From assembly GCF_023284065.1 (NCBI RefSeq), contig NZ_JAKIKP010000002.1, forward strand, positions 124,001-188,000: a DNA stretch of 64,000 nucleotides, written 5' to 3'. The translations under genes were made by a program, and so were the position numbers. The notes beneath the pieces are model-generated. The model ran no database searches. It was not told the DNA's origin and saw only the letters and a program-made list of their open reading frames with translations. Of the stretch, positions 18,862-31,974 are shown one piece after another (positions within the stretch are counted from its first letter, which is position 1; each line of letters starts with the position of its first letter). The DNA comes from Shewanella gaetbuli (GTDB lineage: Bacteria; Pseudomonadota; Gammaproteobacteria; Enterobacterales; Shewanellaceae).

Positions 18862-18940
18862 CATGGGCTGTTGTTACGAGTTTAAGACTGCCTATTGACG
18901 CTGTAATCAATCAGACTATGTAACCGCTAATAGCACGCAT

Positions 18941-18970
18941 AAAAAAAGCGACCTATTGAAGGTCGCTTTT
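18941..18970 (-). terminator. Rho-independent terminator of purL
   Basis: The stem AAAAGCGACC/GGTCGCTTTT has a 7-nt loop, followed on the minus strand by a run of seven T. It lies 36 nt after the purL stop. Confidence 0.85.
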
Positions 18971-19005
18971 ATATTAAGCCAAATTTGGCTATCGGTGATT
19001 AAGTG

Positions 19006-22000
19006 CTAGCCGATTTTAACTCGTGCATTGCGGAACATACGCATCCACGGGCTATCTTCACCCCACTCTTCTGGGTGCCATGAGTTAGCCACCGTTCTAA
19101 ATACACGCTCAGGGTGCGGCATCATAATCGTTACCCGGCCATCTGTGGTACAAATACCCGTTAAACCATTAGGCGAGCCATTAGGGTTCAATGGATACTG
19201 AGTCGCCACTTGACCATTGCCGTCAACATAACGCAATGCAATGGTGCCTGACGCTTCAGCACTTGCTAAGGCTTGTGCATTTGCAAACTCAGCTAAACCT
19301 TCACCGTGAGACACAGCAATTGGCATACGAGAACCCGCCATACCGTCAAAGAATACTGAAGGTGATTCTTGAACTTCAACTAAGCTGAAACGCGCTTCAA
19401 AACGCTCTGAGCGGTTACGCACAAAGTGTGGCCAGTGCTCACTACCTGGAATAATTTCCTTTAAGTTAGATAACATCTGACAACCATTACACACACCTAA
19501 CGCAATGCTTGAGTCACGCTCAAAGAAGCGACTAAACTCATCACGGGCACGGGCATTAAACAGAATAGACTTCGCCCACCCTTCACCTGCGCCAAGTACG
19601 TCACCATAAGAGAATCCACCACAAGCCACTAAGCCTTGGAACTCTTCTAAACTAATGCGGCCAGATAAGATGTCTGACATATGAACGTCGCGGCTTTCAA
19701 AACCTGCTCGGTCAAATGCTGCGGCCATTTCAATGTGAGAGTTAACACCTTGCTCACGTAGAATAGCCATTTTTGGCGCTGCGCCTTTTAAAATATAAGG
19801 TGCAGCAACATCTTCACTAGGGTTGAAGCCTAACTTCACAGTAAGACCAGGTTGATCAGCTTGTTGCTTTAATTCGAACTCTTCTTTAGCACACTCAGGG
19901 TTATCACGTAGGGCTTGCATGCGATAAGTGGTTTCTGACCACAAAGTACGAAGTGCTGTACGCGTATCTGCAAAAATAACGCGAGCACCGTCAGTAATAC
20001 GAATATTGTTATCAGCAGTAATGGTACCCACATTGGTACAAGTCACGCCTTTAGCTTCAAACTGTGCCTTTATAGCAGCAACATCGGCAGCACTAACTTG
20101 AATAACTGCACCCAACTCTTCGTTGAATAAACGCTCTAAATCAGTACCAGATAATTCAGCTAAGTTGATATTTAAGCCAGTATTACCAGTAAAGGCCATT
20201 TCAACTAGCGTGGTAAATAAACCACCGTCACTGCGGTCGTGATAAGCCATCACCGCTTGATCAGCGACTAGCTGTTGCATAACTTCAAAGAAGCCCGCTA
20301 AATTGGCTGTTTTATCTAATGTTGGCGCAACATCACCTAGCTCACTATAAACCTGAGCTAAACATGAACCACCTAAACGGTTTTGGCCATTGCTTAAATC
20401 AAGCATTAATAACGCAGTGTCACCTTTGTCTGTGCGAAGCTCAGGAGTAACCGTTTTACGAATATCTTGCACTACACCAAAGGCGGTAATCACTAATGAC
20501 ATAGGTGATGTCACCGTTTTTTGGCTGCCATTTTCTTCCCAAGCAGTTTTCATCGACATTGAGTCTTTGCCTACAGGAATGGTTATGCCAAGCTCAGGAC
20601 ATAAATCTTCACCAATGGCTTTTACTGCTTGATAAAGACCCGCATCTTCTCCCGGGTGACCTGCTGGAGACATCCAGTTAGCCGAAAGCTTAATACGCTT
20701 GAATGAACCAATATCGGCGCCGGCAATATTCATAATTGACTCAGCAACGGCCATACGAGCAGATGCATCAAAGTCAAGTAATGCTAATGGCGTGCGCTCG
20801 CCCATTGCCATCGCTTCACCACAGTAGCTGTCAAAGCTTGAAGCCGTTACCGCACAGTCAGCAACCGGAACCTGCCAAGGGCCCACTAACTGATCGCGGT
20901 TAACTAAACCAGTTACCGAGCGGTCACCAATGGTAATAAGGAATGTTTTATCAGCCACTGTTGGCAAGGTTAAAATACGTTTTACCGCATCGTTAATATC
21001 AATTTTAGTTTGATCAAGTGCTGGCGACACCGCTTTAGCGGATACCACATCACGGCTCATTTTAGGTGCTTTACCTAATAAAACCTCTAGTGGTAAATCA
21101 ATTGGCTTATTGTTGAAGTGGCTGTCTGCAAGGGTTAAATGCATTTCTTCTGTTGCTTCACCTACAACGGCAAATGGCGCACGTTCACGAGCACAAATAT
21201 CAGCAAATTGTTGTAAGTTTTCAGGCGCTACAGACAATACATAACGTTCTTGAGACTCGTTACACCAAATCTCTAATGGGCTCATACCTGGCTCATCAGA
21301 CGGTACGTTACGTAAGTTGAACACGCCACCGCGGTCACCATCATTGACTAATTCAGGGAAAGCATTTGATAAACCACCTGCACCCACGTCATGAATAAAC
21401 TGAATTGGGTTAGCATCACCTAACTGCCAACAACGGTCGATCACTTCCTGACAACGACGTTCCATTTCTGGGTTTTCACGCTGAACAGAAGCAAAGTCTA
21501 AGTCTTCACTCGACTGGCCTGACGCCATTGAAGATGCAGCACCACCGCCTAAACCAATATTCATGGCAGGGCCACCAAGTACAATCAGTTTTGCACCGAC
21601 GGTAATTTCACCCTTTTGTACATGCTCTTCACGGATATTACCTAAACCACCCGCAATCATAATTGGCTTGTGGTAGCCACGCACTTCAACACCGTTATGG
21701 CTACACACTTCTTGCTCATAAGTACGGAAGTAACCGGTTAGTGCTGGACGGCCAAATTCGTTGTTGAATGCAGCGCCACCTAATGGGCCTTCAAGCATAA
21801 TTTCTAATGGCGTAACAATACGTGAAGGCTTGCCATAATCACTTTCCCATGGTTGAACAAAACCAGGAATTTTAAGGTTTGATACCGTAAAGCCAGTTAA
21901 ACCCGCTTTAGGCTTAGAACCACGACCTGTTGCACCTTCATCACGGATTTCACCACCTGAGCCGGTTGCCGCACCTGGGTACGGACTAATGGCTGTTGGA

Positions 22001-22890
22001 TGGTTGTGAGTTTCAACTTTCATCAACACGTGCATTGGCTCAGTGTGATAGTTATAAACGCCATCTGGATCTGGGAAGAATCGCCCTGCAACAGAACCTG
22101 TCATAACCGCCGCATTATCTTTATATGCAGACAGCACGTTGTCTGGGGTTACTTCAAAGGTATTTTTAATCATTTTGAACAATGATTTAGGCTGAACTTC
22201 GCCATCAATTGTCCAATCTGCATTAAAAATCTTATGACGACAATGCTCAGAGTTAGCTTGAGCAAACATCATTAACTCGATGTCATTCGGGTTACGATTT
22301 AAACGGATAAAGTTTTCAACTAGATAATCAATTTCATCTTCTGCTAACGCCAAACCAAGTTTAACGTTGGCTTCTTCTAAAGCACGGCGGCCTTCAGCAA
22401 GAATATTAACACTGGTGAATTGTGCTGGCTCAGTGCGAGCAAATAATACTTCAGCAGATTCGAAGTCAGCTAATACCACTTCCATCATGCGGTCATGTAA
22501 TAAATCAACTAATTGTTTTTGTTGTTCATTTGACAGCTCTGAAGATTCAACATAATAGGCAATGCCGCGCTCTAAACGAGTCACTTTTGCTAGGCCGCAA
22601 TTATGAGCAATATCAGTTGCTTTTGAAGACCAAGGCGAAATAGTGCCCGGACGGGGGGTGATAAAGACAACTTGTCCCTGTGGAGTATGCGACTCAATAG
22701 CAGGACCGTAAGTTAAGATTCGTTCAAGCTGTACACGCTCATTATCATCTAGTTGTTCAGTTAAATCAGCTAAATGCATGTATTCAGCATAGATGTTAGT
22801 CACTGGAAGCGCTGCGTTTTCGCAGGCCTCCATGAGTTTTTGAACTCTAAATGCTGAAAGAGCTGGGGCTCCGCGAATGATTTCCATCAC
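19006..22890 (-). CDS. purL: Phosphoribosylformylglycinamidine synthase (large single-chain form)
   Basis: 1294 residues, the full-length gammaproteobacterial type that fuses the PurS-, PurL- and PurQ-like parts. It converts FGAR, glutamine and ATP to FGAM in purine synthesis. Visible are [22 protein letters not shown] near the N-terminus, the ATP/FGAR half ([21 protein letters not shown]), and the C-terminal glutaminase with the nucleophile Cys in [11 protein letters not shown] and the His/Glu of MPHPERVFR. The start is GTG 22890 or ATG 22887; AAGGTG precedes both. It is a single-gene unit with its own terminator. I saw no PurR-type operator upstream. Confidence 0.97.
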   Translation of the reverse strand: MMEIIRGAPALSAFRVQKLMEACENAALPVTNIYAEYMHLADLTEQLDDNERVQLERILTYGPAIESHTPQGQVVFITPRPGTISPWSSKATDIAHNCGLAKVTRLERGIAYYVESSELSNEQQKQLVDLLHDRMMEVVLADFESAEVLFARTEPAQFTSVNILAEGRRALEEANVKLGLALAEDEIDYLVENFIRLNRNPNDIELMMFAQANSEHCRHKIFNADWTIDGEVQPKSLFKMIKNTFEVTPDNVLSAYKDNAAVMTGSVAGRFFPDPDGVYNYHTEPMHVLMKVETHNHPTAISPYPGAATGSGGEIRDEGATGRGSKPKAGLTGFTVSNLKIPGFVQPWESDYGKPSRIVTPLEIMLEGPLGGAAFNNEFGRPALTGYFRTYEQEVCSHNGVEVRGYHKPIMIAGGLGNIREEHVQKGEITVGAKLIVLGGPAMNIGLGGGAASSMASGQSSEDLDFASVQRENPEMERRCQEVIDRCWQLGDANPIQFIHDVGAGGLSNAFPELVNDGDRGGVFNLRNVPSDEPGMSPLEIWCNESQERYVLSVAPENLQQFADICARERAPFAVVGEATEEMHLTLADSHFNNKPIDLPLEVLLGKAPKMSRDVVSAKAVSPALDQTKIDINDAVKRILTLPTVADKTFLITIGDRSVTGLVNRDQLVGPWQVPVADCAVTASSFDSYCGEAMAMGERTPLALLDFDASARMAVAESIMNIAGADIGSFKRIKLSANWMSPAGHPGEDAGLYQAVKAIGEDLCPELGITIPVGKDSMSMKTAWEENGSQKTVTSPMSLVITAFGVVQDIRKTVTPELRTDKGDTALLMLDLSNGQNRLGGSCLAQVYSELGDVAPTLDKTANLAGFFEVMQQLVADQAVMAYHDRSDGGLFTTLVEMAFTGNTGLNINLAELSGTDLERLFNEELGAVIQVSAADVAAIKAQFEAKGVTCTNVGTITADNNIRITDGARVIFADTRTALRTLWSETTYRMQALRDNPECAKEEFELKQQADQPGLTVKLGFNPSEDVAAPYILKGAAPKMAILREQGVNSHIEMAAAFDRAGFESRDVHMSDILSGRISLEEFQGLVACGGFSYGDVLGAGEGWAKSILFNARARDEFSRFFERDSSIALGVCNGCQMLSNLKEIIPGSEHWPHFVRNRSERFEARFSLVEVQESPSVFFDGMAGSRMPIAVSHGEGLAEFANAQALASAEASGTIALRYVDGNGQVATQYPLNPNGSPNGLTGICTTDGRVTIMMPHPERVFRTVANSWHPEEWGEDSPWMRMFRNARVKIG

Positions 22891-23366
22891 GTCTATTCAC
22901 CTTATAAATTATATAGGAGGGTCAGAATTGGCGGTATTATAGGGAATTGCACGGTACAAATCACCTGCCATCAGGCTGCAAAACAGTGTTTCCTTTTTGC
23001 AAAAATATACCATTGACCTCAGGCGACATTTAACAAGGAAAATATAATATTTATAAGCATAAAACCATCATCAAAAAGTTCAACGACCCCACAATAGGCT
23101 AAAACAAAATCGCTCTATTTAAGTTTGCTTCAATCAATATCAACTATACTCAACTTTGTATTTAAAATGGGCTTATTTATGGCCGATAAACACTCAAAAA
23201 ACACCTAGGCCAACACCACGATTGAGTATTTTTTGACCGCCACTATGTGATTTTGATAACTCCTGTTAAAGTATGCGAAATATTGACAACCACGACGCCT
23301 TTAACAACGTTTAAGCTTCTTGCAAAAAAACACTTCGTTTTCAACAAGTTTATTGGAAATTGCTAA
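22891..23366. other. Gene-free divergent region between purL and mltF
   Basis: No ORF I can support. It must contain promoters for both divergent genes. I looked for an ACGCAAACG-type PurR palindrome and did not find one. No hairpin stands out. Confidence 0.4.
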
Positions 23367-24818
23367 TTGATAAATATGATTAAACAATTTGCTGCTTTGC
23401 TGTTGTTGGTTGCATTATCGGCCTGCCAGCCAAATGAAACACCTCAACCAGAGCAGATTATTTCACCCAGTGCCAAACGCACCGAATTAAAAGTCGGCAC
23501 ACTCTATGGGCCACAAATTTATCTTAACTCGGAAGAGTTGGGTGAATCAGGTTTTGACTATGAAATGGCCAATAAATTTTCAGACTATCTTGGCGTCCCT
23601 CTGCGCATGATACCTTTTACCAATCGCAAAGAATTGTTTAACGCTCTAAAATCAGGTGACATAGATATTATTGCCGCTGGTATCGCTAAAACCCCGAACA
23701 GATATAAGCAATTTAAACTTGGCCCCACTATGTATAAGGTTAACCAGGTGTTGGTGTATAAAGAAGGGACGCCTGAGCCTAAAGACATAGCCTCACTCCC
23801 TGGTGAAATCACGGTAGTGTCAAATTCATCATCGGTATACACCCTTACGCAGCTTCAAAAAAATTACCCTTCGTTAATGTGGAGTCAGGTCGATGATAAA
23901 GATTATGAAGACTTATTTGCATTAGTGGCTAAAGGTGAAGTCAACTACACCATTTCTGACTCAAACAGCTTACTAATTAATCAACGCTATTTACCCGAAT
24001 TGCGCGCAGGTATGATTCTAGATGAAAAAGTGGAAATAGTGTGGTTATTACCGCCCAATGACAGTGATCGTCTTATGAGTAAACTGCTTGCGTTTTGGCA
24101 CAAAGAGAAACGTGCTGGCACCCTAGAACGTTTAAACGAAAAATATTTTGGCCACGTTAAGCGTTTTGACTATGTAGATACCCGAGCATTTATTCGCGCC
24201 ATTGATAACGTATTACCAGAATACCGCAGTTTATTTGAAGAATATGCTGGAGAATTAGACTGGCGCAAACTGGCAGCAACCAGTTACCAAGAATCACATT
24301 GGAACCCCTCTGCCCGCTCACCTACCGGGGTGCGCGGAATGATGATGCTAACACTGCCAACCGCGGCCTCTGTTGGTGTTAGTAACCGTTTAGATCCCGA
24401 ACAAAGCATTCGCGGTGGTGCGCAATATCTTAAAGACATGATTAAACGCGTGCCAGAGTCTATTCCCGAAAGCCAACGAATCTGGTTTGCCTTAGCCTCA
24501 TATAATATTGGCTTAGGTCATGTGGAAGATGCCCGAAGATTAACTCAGTCAATGGGAATGGACCCAAGTGCATGGCGAGACGTTAAAAAAGTATTGCCAT
24601 TATTGCAACAATCTAAATATTACAAACAAACCCGTTACGGCTATGCCCGAGGCAGTGAAGCAGTACATTATGTTGATAGTATTAGACGTTACTATGACAC
24701 ACTAGTGTGGGTAGATAACCAATCAAAACAACTGATTGAACTGGAAGATGACACCCAAGAGGCCATTGCTGAAACAGAAATGACTCCCGCAGAAGACACC
24801 CTTGCGCCACAGGGTTAA
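23367..24818 (+). CDS. mltF: Membrane-bound lytic murein transglycosylase F
   Basis: 483 residues. The lipobox LSAC gives an outer-membrane lipoprotein. Residues about 40-265 form a solute-binding (SBP_bac_3-like) domain that regulates the enzyme. Residues about 290-440 form the family 1 lytic transglycosylase domain, with catalytic Glu309 in [18 protein letters not shown] and the later [10 protein letters not shown] and YVDSIRRYY motifs. It cleaves peptidoglycan to 1,6-anhydro products. I kept the TTG start because GGAA lies 8 nt before it; the in-frame ATG at 23376 is 17 nt away. purL-mltF adjacency is standard in gammaproteobacteria. Confidence 0.95.
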   Translation: MINMIKQFAALLLLVALSACQPNETPQPEQIISPSAKRTELKVGTLYGPQIYLNSEELGESGFDYEMANKFSDYLGVPLRMIPFTNRKELFNALKSGDIDIIAAGIAKTPNRYKQFKLGPTMYKVNQVLVYKEGTPEPKDIASLPGEITVVSNSSSVYTLTQLQKNYPSLMWSQVDDKDYEDLFALVAKGEVNYTISDSNSLLINQRYLPELRAGMILDEKVEIVWLLPPNDSDRLMSKLLAFWHKEKRAGTLERLNEKYFGHVKRFDYVDTRAFIRAIDNVLPEYRSLFEEYAGELDWRKLAATSYQESHWNPSARSPTGVRGMMMLTLPTAASVGVSNRLDPEQSIRGGAQYLKDMIKRVPESIPESQRIWFALASYNIGLGHVEDARRLTQSMGMDPSAWRDVKKVLPLLQQSKYYKQTRYGYARGSEAVHYVDSIRRYYDTLVWVDNQSKQLIELEDDTQEAIAETEMTPAEDTLAPQG

Positions 24819-24903
24819 CACTTGAAGTCATAAGCAACTAAAACTGAAGTAATAAACAATTATCAATCACTCAATAGCAGTACTTAACTGACAAGGAATT
24901 ACC

Positions 24904-25038
24904 ATGAGAAGGCCATTATCGAATAATATCAGTTCAAGAAGACGAGTGATGTTAAAACAGCAAAAGCGCCGATTGAAAAACAGGCAGTATAGCTATTTTG
25001 CTTTTCAATCCACTAATGAGTTAAATAAACTCCTTTAG
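24904..25038 (+). CDS. Small basic protein of unknown function (44 residues)
   Basis: Found by hand translation between mltF and tadA. A good AAGGA ribosome site lies 6 nt before ATG 24904. The first half is very basic (MRRPLSNNISSRRRVMLKQ, then QKRRLKNRQ), the second half neutral and ends NELNKLL. The charge suggests nucleic-acid or membrane binding, but no family is recognised. It may ride on the mltF transcript (85-nt gap), and a hairpin terminator follows 22 nt after the stop. Confidence 0.5.
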   Translation: MRRPLSNNISSRRRVMLKQQKRRLKNRQYSYFAFQSTNELNKLL

Positions 25039-25059
25039 TGCTAAATAAGACATTTGATT

Positions 25060-25095
25060 GTTCCGGTCAGTTTCAATCGCCGGAACCTTATTTGT
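25060..25095 (+). terminator. Probable terminator after the 44-residue ORF
   Basis: The arms GTTCCGG and CCGGAAC enclose a 13-nt loop; outer AAATAAG/CTTATTT can extend the stem. The T run is broken, so strength is uncertain. Confidence 0.5.
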
Positions 25096-25134
25096 TATTC
25101 TTCTATCACTCAAAAAATCAGACAACCAGCAACC

Positions 25135-25680
25135 TTATTTCGTTTGCATTATAGATGCCTGCTTAGCCGCTTTTTTCTCAGCACGCCGGCGCTTAAAAAA
25201 AGCACTCAATTGGCTAGCACATTCAACAGCTAACACTCCTGATGTCACCTCTAGTTGATGATTAAACGTTGGATGCTGCAATAAATTAATCACACTACCT
25301 GCGGCACCGGTTTTTAAATCATCTGCACCATATACCACCCGTTTAATGCGGCTATGCACCATAGCTCCTGCGCACATAGCACAAGGTTCTAAAGTGACAT
25401 ATAAGGTGGTGTCTAGCATGCGGTAATTTTCAAGTACCTGTCCAGCTTGCCTAATGCATTCCATCTCAGCATGTGCGGTAGGATCATGATTTAAAATACT
25501 TAAATTAAAGCCACTAGCAATAAGCACGTCATCTTGCACTAGCACCGCGCCAACAGGAACTTCCCCCTTCAATTCAGCTTCATGGGCTAATTGCATTGCC
25601 AACGTCATCCATTTTTCATCAATGGCACGCTGTTCGCTATCGGTCAGTGGTTGATTAGTGTTGAGTGAAGATTTTTGCAT
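25135..25680 (-). CDS. tadA: tRNA adenosine(34) deaminase TadA
   Basis: 181 residues. The zinc deaminase core is complete: HAEME in DPTAHAEMECI (zinc His and catalytic Glu) and PCAMC in TLEPCAMCAGAMV (two zinc Cys). It converts A34 to inosine in tRNA-Arg(ACG). The C-terminal tail is basic (FFKRRRAEKKAAKQ), which fits RNA binding. It lies 92 nt downstream of guaA, with a terminator between them in the shared direction. Confidence 0.96.
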   Translation of the reverse strand: MQKSSLNTNQPLTDSEQRAIDEKWMTLAMQLAHEAELKGEVPVGAVLVQDDVLIASGFNLSILNHDPTAHAEMECIRQAGQVLENYRMLDTTLYVTLEPCAMCAGAMVHSRIKRVVYGADDLKTGAAGSVINLLQHPTFNHQLEVTSGVLAVECASQLSAFFKRRRAEKKAAKQASIMQTK

Positions 25681-25723
25681 GTTTTTGCTGATATTAAGAT
25701 AAATTCAAGGTTATTTTAGCAAA

Positions 25724-25750
25724 TAAAAAAAGACGCCGAAGCGTCTTTTG
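25724..25750 (-). terminator. Rho-independent terminator of guaBA
   Basis: The stem AAAGACGC/GCGTCTTT has a CGAA tetraloop, followed by T-rich sequence on the minus strand. Confidence 0.8.
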
Positions 25751-25772
25751 TCAATAAACAACAATTAACGGA

Positions 25773-27350
25773 TTATTCCCATTCAATTGTTGCAGGTGGC
25801 TTGCCAGATATATCGTAAACCACACGTGAAATACCATCAATTTCATTGATAATACGATTAGAGACTTTACCTAAGAAATCATAAGGTAAATGCGCCCAAT
25901 GTGCCGTCATAAAGTCGATAGTTTCTACCGCACGTAACGAGACAACCCAATCATATTTACGGCCATCGCCCATTACACCCACAGAGCGAACAGGTAAGAA
26001 TACCGTAAAGGCTTGGCTAACCTTGTTGTATAAGTCTGCTTTGTGTAGCTCTTCAATGAAAATAGCATCTGCGCGACGAAGTAAGTCACAATACTCTTTT
26101 TTCACTTCACCTAAAACACGTACCCCTAAACCAGGGCCTGGGAACGGATGGCGATAAAGCATGTTGTAAGGTAAGCCTAGCTCTAAACCAATTTTACGCA
26201 CTTCGTCTTTAAATAATTCACGTAATGGCTCAACTAAGCCTAACTCCATATCGTCTGGCAATCCGCCTACGTTATGGTGCGACTTAATAACATGAGCTTT
26301 ACCCGTAGCACTACCTGCAGATTCAATAACATCTGGGTAAATTGTGCCTTGGGCTAACCATTTAGCGTTAACGCATTTTTTAGATTCTTCATCAAAAATA
26401 TCAACGAATACTTTACCAATAATTTTACGTTTTGCTTCTGGTTCAGCTTCGTCAGCTAATGCATCTAAAAAGCGGTTTTCAGCATCAACATGAACAATAT
26501 TTAGCCCGAAGTGATCACCAAACATCTCTAATACTTGATCAGCTTCGTTTAAGCGTAATAAGCCGTTATCAACAAATACACAGGTTAACTGTTTACCAAT
26601 AGCGCGGTGTAACAGCATGGCCACAACTGACGAGTCGACACCGCCTGATAAACCAAGAATAACTTCATCATCACCAATTTGTTTTTTCAGGCGCTCGATG
26701 GCGTCTTCAATAATTGATGCAGGCTTCCAGTTTGCTTCACAGGCACAAATATCAAGTGCGAAATGCTCAAGCATACGCTTACCTTGGCGAGTGTGTGTCA
26801 CTTCTGGGTGGAATTGTACGCCGTAGAACTTTTTGTCTTCATTAGCCATTGCAGCAAATGGACAAGTATCAGTTTTAGCCACTGTGACAAAGCCTTCAGG
26901 AATAACAGACACTTTGTCACCGTGGCTCATCCATACGTCTAGTAATGGCTTGCCTTCAGCGCTAACAGCATCTTCAATGCTTTTAAATAATGCTGATTCA
27001 GTTTGTACTTCTACTTGGGCGTAACCAAACTCACCTTCGCCAATACCTTGAATCACTTTCCCGCCAAGCTGTTCTGACATGGTTTGCATGCCATAACAAA
27101 TACCTAATACAGGTACGCCAGCATTAAACACATATTCAGGAGCGCGTGGTGAATTATCAGCTGTTACGCTTTCTGGGCCACCGGCTAAAATAATACCATT
27201 TGGGGCAAATTCACGAATTTGTGCTTCGCTCACATCCCAAGCCCATAGCTCACAATAAACACCGATTTCACGAATACGGCGGGCAATAAGTTGGGTGTAC
27301 TGAGATCCAAAATCGAGGATCAGTATCTTATGCTCATGGATATTACTCAT
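25773..27350 (-). CDS. guaA: GMP synthase (glutamine-hydrolysing)
   Basis: 525 residues. The N-terminal glutamine amidotransferase has nucleophile Cys in VLGICYGMQ and His/Glu in FHPEVTHT. The ATP pyrophosphatase carries the PP-loop [11 protein letters not shown], and the C-terminal dimerisation domain ends PPATIEWE, the usual GuaA end. It aminates XMP to GMP. It follows guaB by 101 nt in the same direction; a weak GC hairpin at 27424-27441 lies in the gap. Confidence 0.98.
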   Translation of the reverse strand: MSNIHEHKILILDFGSQYTQLIARRIREIGVYCELWAWDVSEAQIREFAPNGIILAGGPESVTADNSPRAPEYVFNAGVPVLGICYGMQTMSEQLGGKVIQGIGEGEFGYAQVEVQTESALFKSIEDAVSAEGKPLLDVWMSHGDKVSVIPEGFVTVAKTDTCPFAAMANEDKKFYGVQFHPEVTHTRQGKRMLEHFALDICACEANWKPASIIEDAIERLKKQIGDDEVILGLSGGVDSSVVAMLLHRAIGKQLTCVFVDNGLLRLNEADQVLEMFGDHFGLNIVHVDAENRFLDALADEAEPEAKRKIIGKVFVDIFDEESKKCVNAKWLAQGTIYPDVIESAGSATGKAHVIKSHHNVGGLPDDMELGLVEPLRELFKDEVRKIGLELGLPYNMLYRHPFPGPGLGVRVLGEVKKEYCDLLRRADAIFIEELHKADLYNKVSQAFTVFLPVRSVGVMGDGRKYDWVVSLRAVETIDFMTAHWAHLPYDFLGKVSNRIINEIDGISRVVYDISGKPPATIEWE

Positions 27351-27451
27351 GGATTACCTTTAAATAATGGTTGATGCATTCACCTAAACCCAATGTCTAA
27401 GCGATGTTTAATCGATAAAATAAGAGCGGCATAAGCCGCCCTCGAAATATA

Positions 27452-28936
<1,485 letters not shown>

Positions 28937-29042
28937 CTAGTTAAGTAGGATTTGGGTGAAATATTGCGGCGGGATTATACCTTGCATATTGTGGTTGGTA
29001 AATGGAAAATAGGTTTTTATTACCCTTAGAATAAGAACAGTC

Positions 29043-30368
29043 ATGAGTGCCACAAAAAACAATGTTTATACCGTCTCTAAATTGAACGGTGAAGTCAGAC
29101 AAATTTTAGAAGGGCAGTTGGGCAAAATTTGGCTAAATGGCGAAATTTCAAACTTTTCTTCGCCCTCTTCTGGACACTGGTATCTCACTTTAAAAGATAA
29201 TTTTTCTCAAATTCGTTGTGCCATGTTTAAAGGCAGAAACCAGTCTGTTCGTTTTCGTCCAGCCAATGGCCAACAGGTGTTAGTTAAAGGGGCTATTAGT
29301 GTTTACGAGCCTAGGGGCGATTATCAATTATTAATAGAATCTATGCTGCCCGCAGGTGATGGTTTACTTGCCCAAGAATTTGAAGCATTAAAAATGAAAT
29401 TGGCCGCTGAAGGACTATTTGCCAACGACACTAAGCGCCCATTACCGAAAAATATTCAAAGAATTGGCGTCATTACCTCTGCCACAGGCGCAGCGCTTCG
29501 CGATGTACTGCATGTACTGGCAAGGCGCGACCCCTCCATTGAGGTGGTGGTGTATCCCACTCAAGTTCAAGGCGGTGCAGCTAGCCAATTGATTTGCAAT
29601 GCGATTCAACAAGCAAACCGTCGCCTTGAAGTAGATGTACTGCTATTAACTCGTGGTGGTGGTTCGCTAGAGGATTTATGGTGCTTTAATAATGAATTGT
29701 TAGCTCATGCAATCTATAACAGTGCCATACCTGTAGTCAGTGCCGTTGGCCATGAAGTTGACACCACCATCAGTGATTATGTCGCCGACGTTCGCGCCCC
29801 AACGCCTTCAGCAGGAGCCGAGTTATTATCACAAGACAAAGGTAATAAAACCGACAAGCTTATTACCATGACGGCAAGGCTGCAGCAAAGTATGCGTCAT
29901 TATCAGTTGCATCAACATAGTCGACTAGACTCTTTACAACACCAACTACAGCGCCATGACCCAATTAGACGATTACAGCAGTACGAGCAACGCTTTGATG
30001 AGTTACAAATGCGCCTCAACAATGCGCTACAACATCGAATAAGCCGTTTGACTCTGCAACAACAGCAATTAAATAGTCGTTTACAGCAGTGTTCACCGGT
30101 TAATCATTTAAAAGTAGAAGGCAATAGACTGACCTTTTTGCAAACTCGCTTTAATGATGCAGCTAAAAGTTATTTCCGCCAAGCCGATGTTCGCTTGCAG
30201 CAAGCGGTTCATCACTTAGAAACCGTTAGCCCTCTTTCAACCTTATCCCGCGGGTACTCGATCACTAAACATAATGATAAAGTGCTTACTGACCCTGCTA
30301 AAGTGAAAAGTGGCGATGTATTAAAAACCCAGTTAAAACAAGGGGAAGTTATCTCTAAAGTGGTTTAA
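29043..30368 (+). CDS. xseA: Exodeoxyribonuclease VII large subunit
   Basis: 441 residues. An N-terminal OB fold ([45 protein letters not shown]) is followed by the catalytic domain ([62 protein letters not shown]) and a long glutamine-rich coiled coil (about 280-390). It degrades single-stranded DNA together with XseB, encoded elsewhere. The ORF is divergent from guaB, with 118 nt between the starts. Confidence 0.97.
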   Translation: MSATKNNVYTVSKLNGEVRQILEGQLGKIWLNGEISNFSSPSSGHWYLTLKDNFSQIRCAMFKGRNQSVRFRPANGQQVLVKGAISVYEPRGDYQLLIESMLPAGDGLLAQEFEALKMKLAAEGLFANDTKRPLPKNIQRIGVITSATGAALRDVLHVLARRDPSIEVVVYPTQVQGGAASQLICNAIQQANRRLEVDVLLLTRGGGSLEDLWCFNNELLAHAIYNSAIPVVSAVGHEVDTTISDYVADVRAPTPSAGAELLSQDKGNKTDKLITMTARLQQSMRHYQLHQHSRLDSLQHQLQRHDPIRRLQQYEQRFDELQMRLNNALQHRISRLTLQQQQLNSRLQQCSPVNHLKVEGNRLTFLQTRFNDAAKSYFRQADVRLQQAVHHLETVSPLSTLSRGYSITKHNDKVLTDPAKVKSGDVLKTQLKQGEVISKVV

Positions 30369-30377
30369 CGTTATGAC

Positions 30378-30412
30378 TTGAACGAGTGAGTCAATGTGGC
30401 AAACTCGTTCAA
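30378..30412. other. Inverted repeat after xseA
   Basis: TTGAACGAGT and ACTCGTTCAA are perfect 10-bp arms around a 15-nt loop. It lies between the converging xseA and the gene at 30464. There is no T run, so it may be a weak terminator or an mRNA-end hairpin. Confidence 0.55.
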
Positions 30413-30463
30413 GGAAGCATAAATGGTGTTAATGCTTGATTGAATATAACTGGGAGTGCCAAG

Positions 30464-31342
30464 TTACTTGCGTAGACACGGCATACCTCTTTTCATCAAG
30501 GCCAGTAACAATAACAAGCCTAAAACCCCAATTGATAACCCTCCGGCGGAAACATAACCAACCTCTTCTTCATAATAGATATCTCGGTCACGACTTTGTA
30601 AAGGTAACGCGTAAAGTCCATCTGACTCATCAGCACTTAATGTTGCCACCACCTCTGGGTAGCCATATTCATACAAATCAATTAGCACATCGTAATAGTC
30701 AGTTTTATAACCTTGAGCCAAGGTGGTAATCACTTCAAAATCATCTTCATCTGACTCACCATAAATAGTGAACACATCTGTAGTGTGGTAATGCTCCCAC
30801 GGGCCACCATTACGACTTAAATACATTTCGGCATAAACATCAGCGGGGTCATTAACCGTAAAACCATATACATCCGCGTCAAAGGTCACACTAAAAGAAT
30901 GGTAGTAACCGTCGCCATTAAAATCATCAAATAAGCGACTAAATGCATCATAAATAACAAAGTCTCGGTAGCCTATTCGCGCTTGCACCACATTAGACTG
31001 AATGCCTTGTTTAAGTTGAGTGGCCTTAAAATCAGGAGGCGCTATTTCGCCTTGTTGATAGGCCTTAATGCGCTGGTCACGTTCAGTAATCTTGTTAGGC
31101 GTATTGATCTGGTTTTGCGGCATTTGTTTAAGCGTTTCAATTTGTTTTTCAATAATTGATGCACTCAGATCTTGCCCATTAAGTTGATTAACAGCATGCC
31201 CTTCACTAACAGACAATGGTGGCAGTGTTTTAGATGAAGGCTCAGCTAAAACAGCAGAACTTGTCAGCAATGCAGCATATACACCAAACACTGAGATTGT
31301 TAATGTCGCTGTTATTGATTTTGTTAAATAATCCAAATTCAT
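30464..31342 (-). CDS. Choice-of-anchor H-like exported protein with a GlyGly-CTERM-type tail
   Basis: 292 residues. The signal peptide ends near SAVLA-E (residue 33). A linker with Gln/Lys-rich helices (60-125) precedes the folded domain (YRDFVIYDAFSRLFDDFNGDGYYHSFSVTFDADVYG, LSRNGGPWEHYHTTDVFTIYG), which I associate with choice-of-anchor H proteins. The C-terminus has Gly-Gly (SAGGLSIGVLGLLLLLALMKRG), a hydrophobic helix and basic residues: the tripartite GlyGly-CTERM signal processed by rhombosortase. It is thus probably cleaved and attached to, or released at, the surface. Substrate or role unknown. Confidence 0.75.
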   Translation of the reverse strand: MNLDYLTKSITATLTISVFGVYAALLTSSAVLAEPSSKTLPPLSVSEGHAVNQLNGQDLSASIIEKQIETLKQMPQNQINTPNKITERDQRIKAYQQGEIAPPDFKATQLKQGIQSNVVQARIGYRDFVIYDAFSRLFDDFNGDGYYHSFSVTFDADVYGFTVNDPADVYAEMYLSRNGGPWEHYHTTDVFTIYGESDEDDFEVITTLAQGYKTDYYDVLIDLYEYGYPEVVATLSADESDGLYALPLQSRDRDIYYEEEVGYVSAGGLSIGVLGLLLLLALMKRGMPCLRK

Positions 31343-31457
31343 AATCTATCCTTAATGCTTATTGGCTTAACAACATTAAAAAGCATGCAAAATGAATTGA
31401 AGCTGAACACGCGCAACAAACGTTCATCAGTAAACATTTTTGTATATGGCTAAAATA

Positions 31458-31490
31458 TTCAGCTTGTATTCAGTTAATGCTGTAGATAAT
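31458..31490 (+). promoter_or_regulatory. Predicted response-regulator direct repeat and -10 upstream of the PepSY/two-component operon
   Basis: TTCAGCTTGTATTCAGTTAA contains two TTCAG copies 11 bp apart, the spacing used by OmpR/PhoB-type regulators. GATAAT follows with its first base 27 bp after the start of the repeat. The same arrangement occurs at 34021. Confidence 0.6.
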
Positions 31491-31630
31491 TAACCCCGAC
31501 TATTTCTATCAAGCAGAGGATCTTTTACACTGACTTAATCGCAATGATAGTGTTTACAGCAAACTACTGAATAAAAGCGCCTTTAATGAAACATATTGAC
31601 AACCTCTGTAGCGATTTATTGGATAAATAG

Positions 31631-31972
31631 ATGAACTTTATGCAACTCAAATGCTGGGTAATTTTACCTTTGGTCATAATCTGCTGGTTAGGCGTATCCC
31701 TACCCAGTTACGGCCAACGTTTCACTATTGATTATGGCCATTCGCAAGTATCACATCCGGGGCCAGGGGCTAAATCAACTAAAAAGCTCGCCATCAAAAG
31801 TCCACAACAGGCATCAAGCCGTGCTCAAAGACAATTTGGCGGTAAGGTATTACGAGTACAGTCAAGTCAGGTCAATGGAAACCCCGGTTACAGAGTTAAG
31901 TTACTCAGTGATGATGGCGTGGTGTTTTATGCGACTGTTAATGCCGTATCCGGTTCAGTATCAAGGAATTAA
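31631..31972 (+). CDS. Small exported PepSY-domain-like protein
   Basis: 113 residues with a signal peptide (hydrophobic core at residues 8-26, cleavage near SYG-Q). The C-terminal 60 residues (SPQQASSRAQRQFGGKVLRVQSSQVNGNPGYRVKLLSDDGVVFYATVNAVSGSV) match the PepSY fold. The stop is 2 nt before the response-regulator ATG. PepSY proteins encoded beside two-component systems are common and may act on the sensor in the periplasm; here that is inference. Confidence 0.75.
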   Translation: MNFMQLKCWVILPLVIICWLGVSLPSYGQRFTIDYGHSQVSHPGPGAKSTKKLAIKSPQQASSRAQRQFGGKVLRVQSSQVNGNPGYRVKLLSDDGVVFYATVNAVSGSVSRN

Positions 31973-31974
31973 CT

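Noticed and set aside
22891..23366. Purine operator upstream of purL
   Set aside because: No ACGCAAACG-type palindrome is visible.
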